Shown one piece after another: positions 25,346-36,887 of a DNA stretch of 64,000 bases. The notes beneath the pieces are model-generated. The model saw only the letters and a list, made by a program, of their open reading frames with translations, was not told where the DNA came from and made no database searches. A program made the translations under genes and the position numbers. The stretch covers positions 6,010,480 to 6,074,479 of the forward strand of contig OZ004593.1 in the NCBI GenBank assembly GCA_963924555.1, given 5' to 3'. The DNA comes from Crambe crambe (taxonomy: Eukaryota; Porifera; Demospongiae; Poecilosclerida; Crambeidae). The first letter of the stretch is position 1; the number at the start of each line of letters is the position of its first letter.

Positions 25346-26049
25346 GCTGCTGCTGCTGCTGCTGTTGTTGTTGTAGTTTTTGTAGTTGTTTTGCATTTCA
25401 GGGAATTCATAATAATAGTTCATGTTTTGCTTGTCCCATAGCTATACCCATATAACTAGATTGCTCATACAAGTATTATACTTTCAGTTTCATTTATATC
25501 TGAGCCTCAATAGCTAGTAATTATGATTATAATCATTGTCTTGGGAAAAATAACAATAACCATAGCAGTATTATCTATAAATTTACTATTAACATCAGAT
25601 CACATTAATAATATTATAGGGCTGATGTTGTCCACTACCTAGTATAATGATTGTTTTCTGTTTTTAGTTTCCCTACAACAACTGTTGACTATTGAGGGAT
25701 AATTCTATGATAGAATTATTAATCATCATTCCACAAGCATAACAGCTATCTCTATATAATCGCATCTGCTGGCCTGGAATGAATTAAAGCAGTGAGTCGA
25801 AATTATAATAAAGTAGGTGAGCAGATTCATTGAAATTGCAACTGCTTGCATTTAACTCAGCTAGAGCATTTGAGATAATTATTATAGCTATATTCTGAAT
25901 TCTAAATTTGAAAGACGAGCTGATATCGTTAGATATCGATCTGATAATGGTTTTTAGCTGATCTTTCCATAAGAGAAAACAAAATAGACTTTACCTTGCA
26001 ATGTAATAATTATTTGCTTCCCTGCAGTTAATCTATTAGGCTGTGTACA
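24534..26049 (+). other. L8 3' flank and class (c)-type leader
   Basis: No gene is seen. The interval holds the common flank of the kinase genes, a trinucleotide tract at about 25311-25376 (GTT units followed by GCT units), and the conserved block that precedes class (c) genes, with donor GTGAGT near 25792 and acceptor CCTGCAG before about 26028. It leads into the remnant starting at 26050. Confidence 0.5.
25311..25376. repeat. GTT/GCT trinucleotide microsatellite
   Basis: A run of TTG units changes into TGC units and back. The same site in the paralogous flanks at about 19050, 31905, 42390 and 46370 carries tracts of different length, so this is a fast-changing marker of the duplicated unit. 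It is not in a coding exon. Confidence 0.8.
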
Positions 26050-27222
26050 ATGGATGGTGTTCTGTTCTTCTATCACTTCTAGTACTCATGGACAGTACCC
26101 ATGGACACATGCAATTGTAAGTGAATCTTCTTATAATTAGATAAACTTTCAAATTTACTCTTATCTCAAATGACCAGGTGCCTTCTTCCCTCCTACTGCC
26201 TAGGTCAGATGCATGTGTACAGACAATGTCAACAAACACCTACGTACTGTGACTGTGCTGGAGCAGGGACGCTCAGTCATCATTGAATTCTAGACACAAG
26301 TCAGAGAGGGACCTGGATAACTCAACTGCTCACTATGGGAGAGACTTCATGAATATTTAGAATAGGATTCCAATTCCAGAATCAAGTTATGCTACATGAG
26401 GTGGAACTGTATCTCTGCTTAGAATATTGGTGGATCTCCTAATGGAATGAACGTTATTATCAACATATACAATACAATACTATTCCCAGCATTCATTGAC
26501 TCCTTTGATGGTAGTGTGGGGAGTGTGACTCTAACCAGTGACACGGCTAACTGTGATAACCTCACCAGGGTCTCCATTCCTACACAAGGAGCCATAAAAC
26601 ACTTATTTACTTCATAGAATTCACAAATTCACAGCATATACAATGGATCTACATTCCAATGAACCCATTCCAACTCCTGTACCATTACCAGGTAAGATGA
26701 ATGATATAGCTAGTGCATAATTATATTATACAGATACAATAGTATCCTAAGTGTGAGATAACTACCTATTATCTCACGGAGTTATCTCATGTTGTACTGA
26801 GCATGATTTCCAAGGCAACTGATAGATTTATTTTGTCAGTAGAGGATAGTGGGTGCTAGGCTTATCTAAGTGCTTCGTGGTAATTACAGCTTTCTTTGTA
26901 TGCAGCTTCCTAGCCACTTACAAATCGACATCTATGGAGTAGCCTGTCTGCTATAAATAACCATAACAACTTACAGATGCTTATTTGTAAGTATATCAAG
27001 TATAGAATAAATCATTTAGCTATCACACTCGTCGTGGAATATGGAGTCATTTCACTCGTAGGCTGCATTTAAACACGGCCACCTTACTCGTGAAATAACT
27101 CGCCATATTCCACTTTGACTCAGCACCTGGCACGAGTTCAAGTTATCACCACTACTCAATCCCCTCAGCACCATCACTCCCCACACAACCACCACCTCCT
27201 CCATCACAACTCTCACTGACTA
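26050..27222 (+). pseudogene. Remnant of a class (c)-type receptor interrupted by an insertion
   Basis: ATG 26050 begins a broken MDGVLF-type signal exon (in-frame TAG after ten codons). Ectodomain pieces run from about 26178 to 26691 with many deletions, for example the NGVMSVNGSDATGG part is lost. A piece of stalk (APGTSS-like, then Thr/Ser-rich) is found at about 27121-27222. Sequence unrelated to the receptors separates the two parts (26735-27118). Confidence 0.75.
26735..27118. mobile_element. Non-autonomous element inserted in the receptor remnant
   Basis: It contains two hairpin-prone segments: GAGATAACT/AGTTATCTC near 26755-26789, and GTGGAATATGG near 27034 facing CCATATTCCAC near 27105-27115, with CACTCGT/CTCGTGA next to them. 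Its middle part (about 26841-26925) resembles, in reverse orientation, two stretches in the first intron of L17 (about 57166-57245 and 57310-57415). Shared inverted-repeat structure at dispersed sites suggests a MITE-like repeat. It has no coding capacity. Confidence 0.55.
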
Positions 27223-27958
27223 GTCATAACAATAGCTACTGTTTTCGATTGAGGGGGCTTTAAACACTTGGAAGGATGTGCATTATAAACTGGCTCAAAG
27301 CAGAGAGGCGTGGCTGCCCCATAGCCTCGAACCAAGCCTCTGTTTTCCTTTTTTGGGGGGAAAAAAAAAGGCTGGGTTTGAGGCTAGGCTCTCAAACTTC
27401 CTCTAGGCCTAATAGCTTATTCCTGTCTCACCCTTTCATTTCACAAGTGTTACTGCTAAGTCAATGTTTGTGCTGACTAAATACACAGAGTACATCATAG
27501 TGACTAGTCTATGCCCTTGATATTATTGTTTGGCTTATTATGTACATTGTACTGTTAGCATTTCACCATAACTACTCACTACTAACTAGCTACATTCATA
27601 TTGGGAAAGTATTGACTGAATGACCTTTTTTGTAAACAATAGCTAAAGTGGTGGATACATTAGTATAACAACTGACCTGCCGTTAATTGGAGAACTGGAC
27701 TTAACAGGAGTGAAATATTGAGTGACTGAAGTTCAGCCAGCTAAATTATAGCTCAGTGCTATAGCATTCTACAGTTTCTCAGTACTGCATGCATCGCTAG
27801 CTAGCAAGAGAACAGGCTGCTATCTAAAGGCTCTAGAGAAATACACGGATCCACCCGTCCAGTGAGTCCCTAGCTGGGCTAGCCTGTAGCTATGTACCCG
27901 AAGCCATGCATGTTCAGCATGACACGCCCTCCTTTTACAGCTACGTACCTGCACCATC
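27223..27958 (+). promoter_or_regulatory. L10 leader
   Basis: This resumes the class (a)/(b) leader block, with a degenerate version of the TATA-like site (TTTAAACA near 27250). The non-coding exon donor GTGAGT is at about 27861, and the acceptor TTTTACAG precedes the ATG at 27959. No gene is seen. Confidence 0.4.
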
Positions 27959-30900
27959 ATGGATGCTTTTCTGTTGATATTTCATGTACTGCTAGCACTC
28001 ACAGGAATATGCACTGGTAAGTGTTAGTCCAAGCATATAGCTAGCTAATAGCTAGCTAGTTAATGGAGTAACTTCATTATTATGCCAGGTGCCTTCTTCC
28101 ATCCTACTGCCTACACTCTAAATGGAGTGATGTCAGTGAATGGGTCAGATGCAACTGGAGATTGCCCTCAAGCATGTGTGCAGACAATGTCAACCAATAC
28201 CTACTGTGGCTGCGCTGGGACAGCTGGAGCAGGGACCTTCAATGGAAGCATCATTGATGGTGTGGTACCAACTCTAGACACAAGTCAGAGAGGGACCTGG
28301 GCAACTCAACTGTTCACAATTAGGGAGAATTCACAGAACATTAGAATAGGATTCCAACTCCAGAATACAGTTATGCTACGTGAGGTGGAACTGTATCTGT
28401 TCTACTGTCCTTCTTGGAACATTGGTGGATCTCCAGTTGGAATAAACACTATCAACATATACAATACATTACTATTCCCAGAGTTCATTGACTCCTTTGA
28501 AGGTAGTGTGGGGAGTGTGACTTTAACCTATAACATGGCTAACTGTGAGTCCCTCACCAGGGTCTCCATTTCTTTACAAGGAGCCAGAAACACACTCTTT
28601 TACTTCATTGAATTTACAAATTCACAGCGGTTCATAGAGTGGCTCCACATTGCTGAGGTGAGATTCTCTGATGAAACAACTACTTCTCCAATCATTGGTA
28701 AGCATAGCTACTAGCAACTATGAATCTTATAGTTCATACCTATTATAATGCAGTGCCAACTTATATAAGCTTGATTTCTTCTTCTACCATGGCCTTGCAA
28801 ACTGCAAGTAACAATTCTCTCTCACAAACTGAAACATTGATAACAAGACAGACATCTGCTATTACCACCCCTCATCATACAGCTTCTCCTACACCCACCA
28901 CCATCACCACGGGTAACCAGTTGGGTGCCATAGTAGGAGGACTGGTGGCAGCAATTGTCGTCCTCTTAATACTCTTACTAATTGGGGGTGTGGTCATCTT
29001 CTTATGCTTTACACAAAACAAGAGAAAAAGTTATCATACAGAAGTTGAGCAACTTCAAGGTGCAGTATATGAAGACTTGGCAGAACTCACCACAAAGTTG
29101 GAGCCTACCAAGATAACCACACACACTCACAATTATGAAAAAACTGAACTCGAAATGAAGATGAGAAGTCAGTCATCACCTTCACACCTAGCTCGTCCCA
29201 ACATGCCTGATGGCAATAAAGTCGCTTATTCCAAGCCAAACCAGAACAAGATGAATGGTCAACCACAGTTTATCGGTGAAAATGGTTACAGTGATATTGA
29301 TATTCACGACAATGAAGCAAAACTGGAATCTATTTCTACCAAAGACGGGGAGGTGGATGCCAAATATTTCACCATTGGTGAGACCAAGAAGGAGAAAGAA
29401 ACTGGTGAATCGGGGGGAAGGGGGAAAGAATTGGACTCCTCGTCCAGCTCTCCGAGACTAGGAAAAAGATTATATTCAGTTGTACAGAAGCAAGAAGCAC
29501 CACGTGTCCCAAAGAAAATGCCTGAACTGTGCGGAGACCCGAAAGCAGATGAAGATTACTATAGTGAGGTAGACGATACATTGAAGGAGAGCATAAGGAT
29601 AGAGAAAGAGGGAAAGAGTGCAATTCTTGAATCTGCCAAGTCTGATGCAGCACAGGAAGAGTCTCAGTATTACTCTGTTGTGAGTGATGCCAACGAGAAA
29701 AAAGTTTCCGAAATATTTATTGGAGAATGCAGTGAAACAGAAAGAGAAGGAACAGAAGAAGAAATTTACTCCGAGATAAGAGAAAAATCAGCCAGCGCAC
29801 CCAATACAAGTGGTCCACAAATATTACGCAATCCAGTCTTTGAAAACATGGATGCCAATCCTAATTACAAGTCATCTACGGTCATATTGTCGGGGGTACA
29901 ACATGGTGATGAAATCTATACCAATCCTGATGCTGACATGCAAGTGAGGCTGGAAGATAGCTTGAACGTCTACGATACTTACAATGAACCACTATCACCT
30001 TCCATGTTCAATAAATACGAAGAGTTGGCAGAAACACTTTCCACTAATACTGATCACAAAGAGAAAGAACCAGAACCCAAAAATGAAAATGAAGACTCTG
30101 AAGACATGGATGAAGAACTCGTATGTGCTCCGATATACTCAGTCTCACCTCTGGAAAATGATTCCAGCAAAAAATTGCTTGAGGTCAAGTCGGAAAACCT
30201 TCACAAGATCAAAACTCTCGGTACAGGAAATTTCGGCAAAGTCATCTTGGCGAATACAGTGGATTTGAGTCCCAAGGATTTGAAGATGAGTGATACTGAT
30301 GATGACAAGACAAAATCGACTCGCGTTGCTGTGAAACAGCTGAAGTTAAGTGTATCGTCTTCAATAAAAGAAGCATTCGACAAAGAACTGAAATTCATGT
30401 CTCGTCTTAATCACCCAAACGTCATTCGTGTGTTGGGGGCATGTACCCAAGACACTGACACCCCTTTCATTGTGATGGAGTATATGAAGAAAGGAGATCT
30501 CCATGAATACCTCTTGAACTTTGAAACTGTTTCACAGGGGAGCAATCCACCTACTGACCTCACCATAAGCATGGGCACACTGACTAATATGTCAGCACAA
30601 ATTGCCAGTGCCATGAAATACCTCACCTCTCGAAACTTCATCCATCGTGATCTCGCCATTCGCAACTGCCTGGTTGGGTCTGATCTCCAGATCAAGATAG
30701 CTGATTTCGGACTGAGTCGAAGCCTCTACGAGTCTCATTACTATGTGATCAAAGGTCATGCTGTCCTACCAGTCCGATGGATGGCAAGGGAGTGCTTTTA
30801 CGGTAAATTTTCAGCAAAAACAGATGTCTGGGCATTTGGAGTGACCATGTGGGAGATTTTTACGCTGGCAAAGGACGTTCCTTACGAAGACATGGACGAT

Positions 30901-31092
30901 AAAGAAGTTATTGAAGATGCTACCAAGAATGACGGAAGTCGAAAGCTATTGCAAGAGCCAAAAGATTGCCCTCAGGGAGTTTACGATGTGATGCTTCAGT
31001 GTTGGAAAGAAAACCCCAAAGAGAGAGCAACTTTTGAAAAATTGCACAATGCCCTGTCATTGTTGACTGTGAATGTTGAGGAAACTTCATAG
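27959..31092 (+). CDS. L10: DDR-like receptor tyrosine kinase, intact
   Basis: Exons 27959-28016, 28089-28697 and 28754-31092 give 1001 aa in phase 1. The signal peptide is MDAFLLIFHVLLALTG. The ectodomain spans residues 20-222. The end of exon 2 (TTTSPIIG) and the start of exon 3 (VPTYISLISSS) differ completely from the usual PTPGPLPG and VTSVQPS, while the membrane segment (about 281-307, GAIVGGLVAAIVVLLILLL) and everything after it match L8. Juxtamembrane sites include YYSEV, YYSVV, IYSEI, IYTNP and VYDTY. The kinase starts near 708 and has GTGNFGKV, VAVKQL, HRDLAIRN near 853, DFGLSRS and LPVRWMARE. The protein ends about ten residues after the kinase. Confidence 0.9.
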
Positions 31093-31905
31093 ATAGATAA
31101 GTTAGTATCATAATTATTCTGTTAGTGAATGTGTTTGTTGCTATTGCATATCATAACAAACTATTGTTTTCACTATTGGAATGTGTGTCATTGTTTTTTA
31201 TATCATATTATAATGCATTATAGCCATCATTACTCTTACAAGTTTATCTTACAAAGAACAGTAAACATATTGCGTTTGGAAAAAAAGATTTATCATGTAT
31301 GGAGGAAAGCACTGAAATGAAAGCCAAAAGATTATAAGAACGCTCTAGAATAAAGCCCCAAAGTAACAAGAGAACCTTTTTTATTGGTTAAGGCAATGTG
31401 ACAGAAGAAGTCCCTTTATACGTAGCTACTCTTTATAGCTACCACTTCACTGAAATGAAAGCCAAAATATTATAAGAACTTCCTAGCCCCAAAGTAACCC
31501 TGAGGAAGGGTCTCTTTATAGCTACTGTTAAAGCTACCTAACTAGCAATTAACTCTCTTCCTGATACAAGAGAATACACATACGTACGCAGTTAATAATA
31601 CTATGCTTAGTTCCCCCCTCCATAGATGGCAGATGATCCAAGGAAGTTTATGAACCTTCCTGGGAAGGTTTATCTTGAAATTGTTGGTTTTATAAAGCAT
31701 TGCACAATGTTTAGTAACCCAATAACTAGAGCTACTTTCAAAATACACATGAAGCATTGGGGATCAGAAATCTAAACTCCAAACATCCTAATGTGTACAC
31801 GTACAGGAAAATGTCTAATAACAAATTCCCACTTTAAACCTCTGGAGAAGAAGGCAAAGTGATGAAAAAGAAAAGAGTGCCAAGGTTATTTTTTTTATTT
31901 TTGCT

Positions 31906-31941
<36 letters not shown>

Positions 31942-32588
31942 ATTATTGTTGTTGTTGTTGTTGTTGTGGTTGTTGTTGTTTGCATTTCAGGGAATTTACA
32001 ATAATAATTCATCCCAAATTAGATTGCTCATACAAGTGTTTCAGTTTCATTTATCAATAGCTAGTAATTATAATTTTTATTGTCTTGGGAAAAATAGCTA
32101 TAAATTTACTATTAATATCAATACAATAAGATCACATTAATATTATAGGGCTGATGTTGTCCACTACCTATTAGCTGTGATTGTCTTCCGTTTTTAGTTT
32201 CCCTGCAGCAACTGTTAACTGTTGATGAATAATTCTTTTATTTCTTAATGATAACATAGTTAATCATCATTCCGCTACAGGTTAATAAGCCTAACAGCTA
32301 TCTCTAATCTTAATAGCTGGCCTGGAATGAATTATATGTAGCAATGTGAGATTCAGTGAGTCGAAATTGTAACTGCTTGCATTTAACATAGCTGGAGCAT
32401 TTGAATTCGTTATAGTTTTAACTTTCTCATTAGACAGATGATCTGATGATAGTTTTTATAAGGGTATTTTCCATACCAGAATTAGTTACTTCCATAGCTA
32501 GTGCAAAAGTGAAAGCAAATTAGACTTTAGCTTGCAGTGAAATAATTAGCTATTTGCTCTTTATTTCTTCCCTGCAGTTAATAGTACA
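31093..32588 (+). promoter_or_regulatory. L10 3' flank and L11 leader
   Basis: This holds the common kinase-gene flank, a (GTT)n tract at about 31905-31982, and the class (c) leader. The leader has a non-coding exon donor GTGAGT near 32356 and acceptor TTCCCTGCAG ending near 32577, just before ATG 32589. The leucine-rich and asparagine-free open frames across the tract are repeat artefacts. No gene is seen. Confidence 0.5.
31905..31982. repeat. (GTT)n microsatellite
   Basis: A nearly pure GTT run of about 78 bases lies in the flank that precedes a class (c) gene. It occupies the same position relative to flanking sequence (GTGCCAAGG before, TTGCATTTCAGGGAAT after) as the tracts near 19050, 25311 and 42390. 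Confidence 0.85.
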
Positions 32589-34378
32589 ATGGATGGTGTT
32601 CTGCTGATCACTGTTCTATCACTTCTAGTACTCATGGACACATGTAATTGTAAGTGAATTTTCTTAGATAAACTTTCAAATTTACTCTCTCAAATGACCA
32701 GGTGCCCTCTTCCCTCCTACTGCCTACACTCTGAGAGGAGTGATGTCAGTGAATGGGTCAGATGCAACTGGAGGTTGTCCTCAGGCATGTGTACGGTCTA
32801 ACTCAATGGATACTTATTGTGACTGTGCTGGGACAGCTGGAGCAGGGACCTTCAATGGAAGCATCATTGATGGTGTGGTACCAACTCTAGACACAAGTCA
32901 GAGAGGGACCTGGGCAACTCAACTGCTCACTGTGAGGGGCAATACACAGGACATTAGAATAGGATTTCGATTCCAGAATACAGTTATGCTACGTGAGGTG
33001 GAACTGTATCTGTTCTACTGTCCTTCTTGGAACATTGGTGCATCTCCAGTTGGAACAACCACTGTCAACATTTACAATGCATTTCTATTTCCATTATTCA
33101 TTGACTCCTTTGGAGGTAGTGCAGGGAGTGTGACCCTAACCAGTGACATGGCTGCCTGTGAGTCCCTCACCAGAGTCTCCATTCCCTTGCTAGGAGCTAG
33201 AAGCACACTTATTTACTTCATTGAAATTACAAATTCACAGCAGTCCATAGAGTGGCTCCACATTGCTGAGGTGAGATTCTCTGATGAATTCATTCCAACT
33301 CCTGGACCATTACCTGGTAAGATGAATGGAGTAGTTAATAGATTAGCTATAATATTAATATCTCATTTCAGTGACATCAGTGCAACCATCCTCCACAGTG
33401 CCTGGTACGAGTTCATCAGTACAAGTTATAACTAGCAGAAAAACTACCACCATCACCACTACTCTAACCCCTCAACCTACAGTTTCTCCTACACCCACTG
33501 ACAGTATGCTTGACACCATCACCTTCACATCCTCCTTCACATCCTCCATCACTACCACCTCCCTCACCATCACCACTTCCACCCTCGCCACCCCCACCAT
33601 CACCACCTCCACCCTCACCACCTCCATCACCGCCTCCACCCTCACCGCCCCCACCATCACCGCCTCCACCCTCACCACCCCCACCATCACCGCCTCCACC
33701 CTCACCACCCCCACCATCACAGCCTCCACCCTCACCACCCTTACCATCATTGCCTCCACCCTCACCACCCCCACCATCACTACCATCACCACCTCCACCC
33801 TCACCACCTCCACCATCACCACTACCTCCACCCTCATCACCTCCACCATGGGTAGCCAGTTACCTATAATCGGAGGACTGGGAGGTGCTGTGGTTGCCCT
33901 TTTCATACTCCTCCTGATTGGGTGCATAGTGTGTTTTGTGCAAAACAAGAGAAAGAATAATCGTGAAGTCAGACTTCGAAGTGGTCCAATGCGTGAGAAC
34001 AATACAATACCAAAAGAACCAAAGTTAGAATCATCCACCATGATAACACTACAAAATGTGAACTATGAAAAAGTGCTAGAATTCAGCATGAAACAGTCGG
34101 TAGCATATTCATCAGCTCCAAAGCTTCAGGTATTGCATGGAGATGAAACTATCTATTCCAACAGTGACAGAGATGGGGGAAAGAGGCATGCTCTTATTAT
34201 CAGTGAAACCAGATATGATTTTTACGATGATATTATTAACCAAGAAGAAAGCAACATTTACTCAACTATCTCTGAGGTCAAGAGGGAAAATGCATACGAA
34301 TTTGAAGATTCCTATAGTATGACCGAGAAAAGAGTTTCACAAAATATATACTCAGAAATTGAGTTGCTAAAAGATTAA
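32589..34378 (+). CDS. L11: class (c) kinase-less receptor with mucin-like repeat stalk
   Basis: Exons 32589-32649, 32702-33316 and 33372-34378 give 560 aa in phase 1. The signal peptide is MDGVLLITVLSLLVLMDTC, distinct from the MDSFLLMF type. The ectodomain (residues 21-225) is of the common kind. A stalk of about 160 residues is almost all Thr, Ser, Pro, Ile and Leu, with a ten-residue repeat. The membrane segment is about 389-414 (IIGGLGGAVVALFILLLIGC). The tail of about 145 residues has no kinase but has many tyrosines: IYSNS, YDFYDDII, IYSTI, YEFEDSYSM and IYSEI. These resemble the docking sites ahead of the kinase in L6 to L10, so the tail could recruit SH2 proteins if phosphorylated in trans. 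This is inference. Confidence 0.88.
33555..33850 (+). repeat. 30-bp coding minisatellite in the L11 stalk
   Basis: Units of about 30 nt (ten residues such as TASTLTTPTI) are repeated roughly nine times, with several 33620-33780 units almost identical. The repeat keeps the reading frame open in all three + strand frames, giving a proline/serine pattern in another frame. L14 has a longer array and L15 almost none. Confidence 0.85.
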
Positions 34379-34840
34379 AAGTAACTACATACTTCATAAA
34401 ACCATACATACGTCATTAACATTAAATTCACGATTTTCATGCATAAGTTTATCACACAACCATTATTATTATAATTATTATAATTCCACCTTAATACGTA
34501 GCTACTGTACAAGAAGAAGCTGTGTAAGCAGAGTTATGTCCATTCACCATTAGCAAATAGCTCTATGATAAAATTAACTAACAGCACACAATATTATTGT
34601 GATAGGGTTCTGGGGGAGAGGGATTCCATGCTGTAACTGCTTAAAATGTCAGTATATTATAGTAATCTATATTTTCATCAGTACATATTCTAGTAAATAT
34701 GTATTCTGTACTTTCATCAGTAAATCTCTGTATTCTCATCAGGTAAATCTTATTTTCATAGAGCTAGTTATAAGAATTAATACTAATTCATGAATTATTT
34801 ATGAAACAGTTCTTTATTGAAATTAATAGCTAGTAACCAT
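34379..34840. other. L11 3' flank
   Basis: No gene is seen. The sequence matches the regions after L14 (44967-45530) and L15 (48603-49060), including GATAGGGTTCTGGGGGAGAG near 34600, and leads without a break into the synthetase fragment. This shows that receptor and synthetase end were copied as one segment. Confidence 0.6.
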
Positions 34841-36140
34841 TATCACTCAGCTGCAGCCAAGTTCTTGAAACACTCTTCTCCAGCTCCAATATCTTTATTT
34901 GTGTCTCAAATCTCCACATAAACCTGCACACAGTTAAAAAACAACAACAATAAAACAGAACACATTAAAGATAGAGAATCCTAGGAATCAGTCCTAGACA
35001 TTTGCCAACTCAATCAGCTGAATACACACCTACAGAAAGCATGTCAGAGTGTCTACTCCACGATAAACTTATAGCTTTTGGCCATGAATTCCGTTATTCT
35101 ATTTTAGATTTGTATGGGGTCTTGATGTGGACACTTTGTATTGGTGTAGGAAAATGATTTGGTTTAGGAGACCCAAATATTGAAATGGCTAGTTGTGCTA
35201 TTTGCTTGCCAATTCATGAAGTAAAAGAGTTAGGGAGGCTCTGGCCCCTGTATCCCCCCCTCCCCCCTGTTCCTATGCCATGTGTTGAAACTAGACAAGG
35301 TATTCTGGTGCCCTTATACAATGAGAGTTTCAGAAAGTCCACAATCCACAGTTTTAGATACATTGATGAGTTTACCTTGCGCATGTACAGTACAGTGGGA
35401 CCTCCTAATAATGGACACACTTGACCTTTGTAGAGAGGTTGTCGTCTTTTTGAGGTTATTTTGTAATAAAGGTACTTTTAGATCGTCCTTTGTAGAGAGG
35501 TTCCTCTTTTGGAGGTTATTTTGTATAGAGTGTATTATAAAGGTACTTTTAGATCGTCCTTTGTAGAGAGGTTCCTCTTTTGGAGGTTATTTTGTATAGA
35601 GTGTATGATTATCCTTTATTGAGAGGTTTGTCCTCTTTCTGAGTGTCCTTTACTGCATGAGCTTGACGCGTTGATCCAGTGCCTCGTTATGGAAAGGAAG
35701 CTGTGCATTGTAAGAAAGACTATGACAGAACATGTCCAAACAGACATGAAATTTTGGTGTAGACCGTAAAAAATCTTGTTATTGTAAGCTCTGCTATGAT
35801 ATGTACTTCATATGTGTGTTCAGCACTAGTAGGGAATGCTTATGAATGATTATCACATGATTTCACGAGGAAAAAAACATGTACATACTGAACTAAATAA
35901 ACATAACAGGCACCAGGATTAGTAACTACAGCACTATGGGTTTAGAAACCATAGCATTATGCTTAGTAAACATAAATTTTGGGACCTTTTCAGGGTAGCC
36001 AGCCACTGAAACTGATTGGATGTCCTCTCCTGGCCTGCAGGGGAGAGCTTTTCCGAGAGGAACGGCATGAAGGGACTGATGAGTCACGAAGCAGTGTCCA
36101 GGCCCTTTAGAGGTGCAGTCAAAGAAGGACATAAAGGTCT
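34841..36140 (-). pseudogene. Degraded copy 1 of the valyl-tRNA synthetase 3' end
   Basis: Four blocks match the real gene downstream in the same order and strand. They are 34841-34932 (last exon, with deletions), about 35092-35382 (intron and the start of the next exon), about 35655-35700 (part of exon 50260-50371) and about 35980-36140 (exon 50937-51072, including [14 protein letters not shown] codons on the - strand). Intron sequence is included, so this is a DNA-level duplication and not a processed pseudogene. Deletions and frameshifts exclude function. Confidence 0.85.
35393..35653. mobile_element. CAGTGG-ended MITE-like element, copy a
   Basis: It begins CAGTGGGACCTCCTAATAAT and ends near AGTGTCCTTTA, the inverted counterpart. 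The interior has repeated TTTGTAGAGAGGTT units. Copies b (49763-49958) and c (63664-63821) share the ends and interior. CAGTG-type ends are typical of pogo/Tc1-like families; there is no transposase here. Confidence 0.6.
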
Positions 36141-36887
36141 CTGTTTTGCTTGTCCCATGTAGAGATTGCTCATGACACAAGCATTCTTCATTTATATCTG
36201 AGCCTCAATAGCTAGAATTAAAATCAGTATATAGCTATTTAATATCGTCTTGGGAAAAATAACTATAGCATGTAACTATAAAATCACTATTAACATCAAT
36301 ACAATAAGATCACATGAATAATAACTTGGGCCATCCAGCCACCAAATAGGGCTGATGTTGTCCACTAGCTATTCCATATCCCAAAATACTTAGCTAGTTA
36401 ATTTGACAACCATGAGGTCAGCTATCATAATAACTTAATAGATCATCTTCTTCCCTGAAGCAACTGTTGACTATCAAGTTGAGGGATAGGGTAGCTATTT
36501 TTACATGATAGCATTATTAATGATTACCACTATATTAAGCATTAGCTAGCTCTAGACCTTATCAGCTGGCCTGGAATGAACACTCATCTATATTATAGTG
36601 CTTTAATAACGAGATTCAGTGAGTCATATGAGCAGGTTTATTAGAAATTACTTTCACTTGAGCATTTGCTAAATTTCGTTTTAGCTAACTTTCTTGAAGA
36701 ATTGAATTCTGAATTTGAAATACGGTAGCTGTGTAAGTATGAATTGTATTAGGTGATGGTTTTTAGCTATAAGGGTCTTAATATATAATCCTCAGTTTGG
36801 AGTGCAAAGTGAAAGCAAAATAGACTTTTACCTTGCAATGAACTCTTTATTTCTTCCCTGCAGTTAATCAGTAATATTTTATGTACA
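36141..36887 (+). promoter_or_regulatory. L12 leader of class (c) type
   Basis: The sequence changes abruptly from synthetase copy to the block that precedes class (c) genes, with donor GTGAGT near 36618 and acceptor TTCCCTGCAG ending at 36863. This leader drives L12, whose last exon is of the kinase class. No gene is seen. Confidence 0.5.

Noticed and set aside
31859-32140. Poly-leucine open frame (also 46264-46501, poly-valine/leucine)
   Set aside because: Produced by the GTT microsatellite; no homology, no consistent splice context, and tract length differs between paralogous flanks.
33510-33869. Open frame of PPPSPPPPS repeats (also 44011-44529) and valine/glutamate frames on the other strand
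   Set aside because: They are alternative frames of the stalk minisatellites of L11 and L14; the threonine/serine frame has the splice context and homology.
34841-36140. Processed (retrotransposed) copy of valyl-tRNA synthetase
   Set aside because: Intron and 3' flanking sequence are included and colinear with the parent, so it is a segmental duplication.
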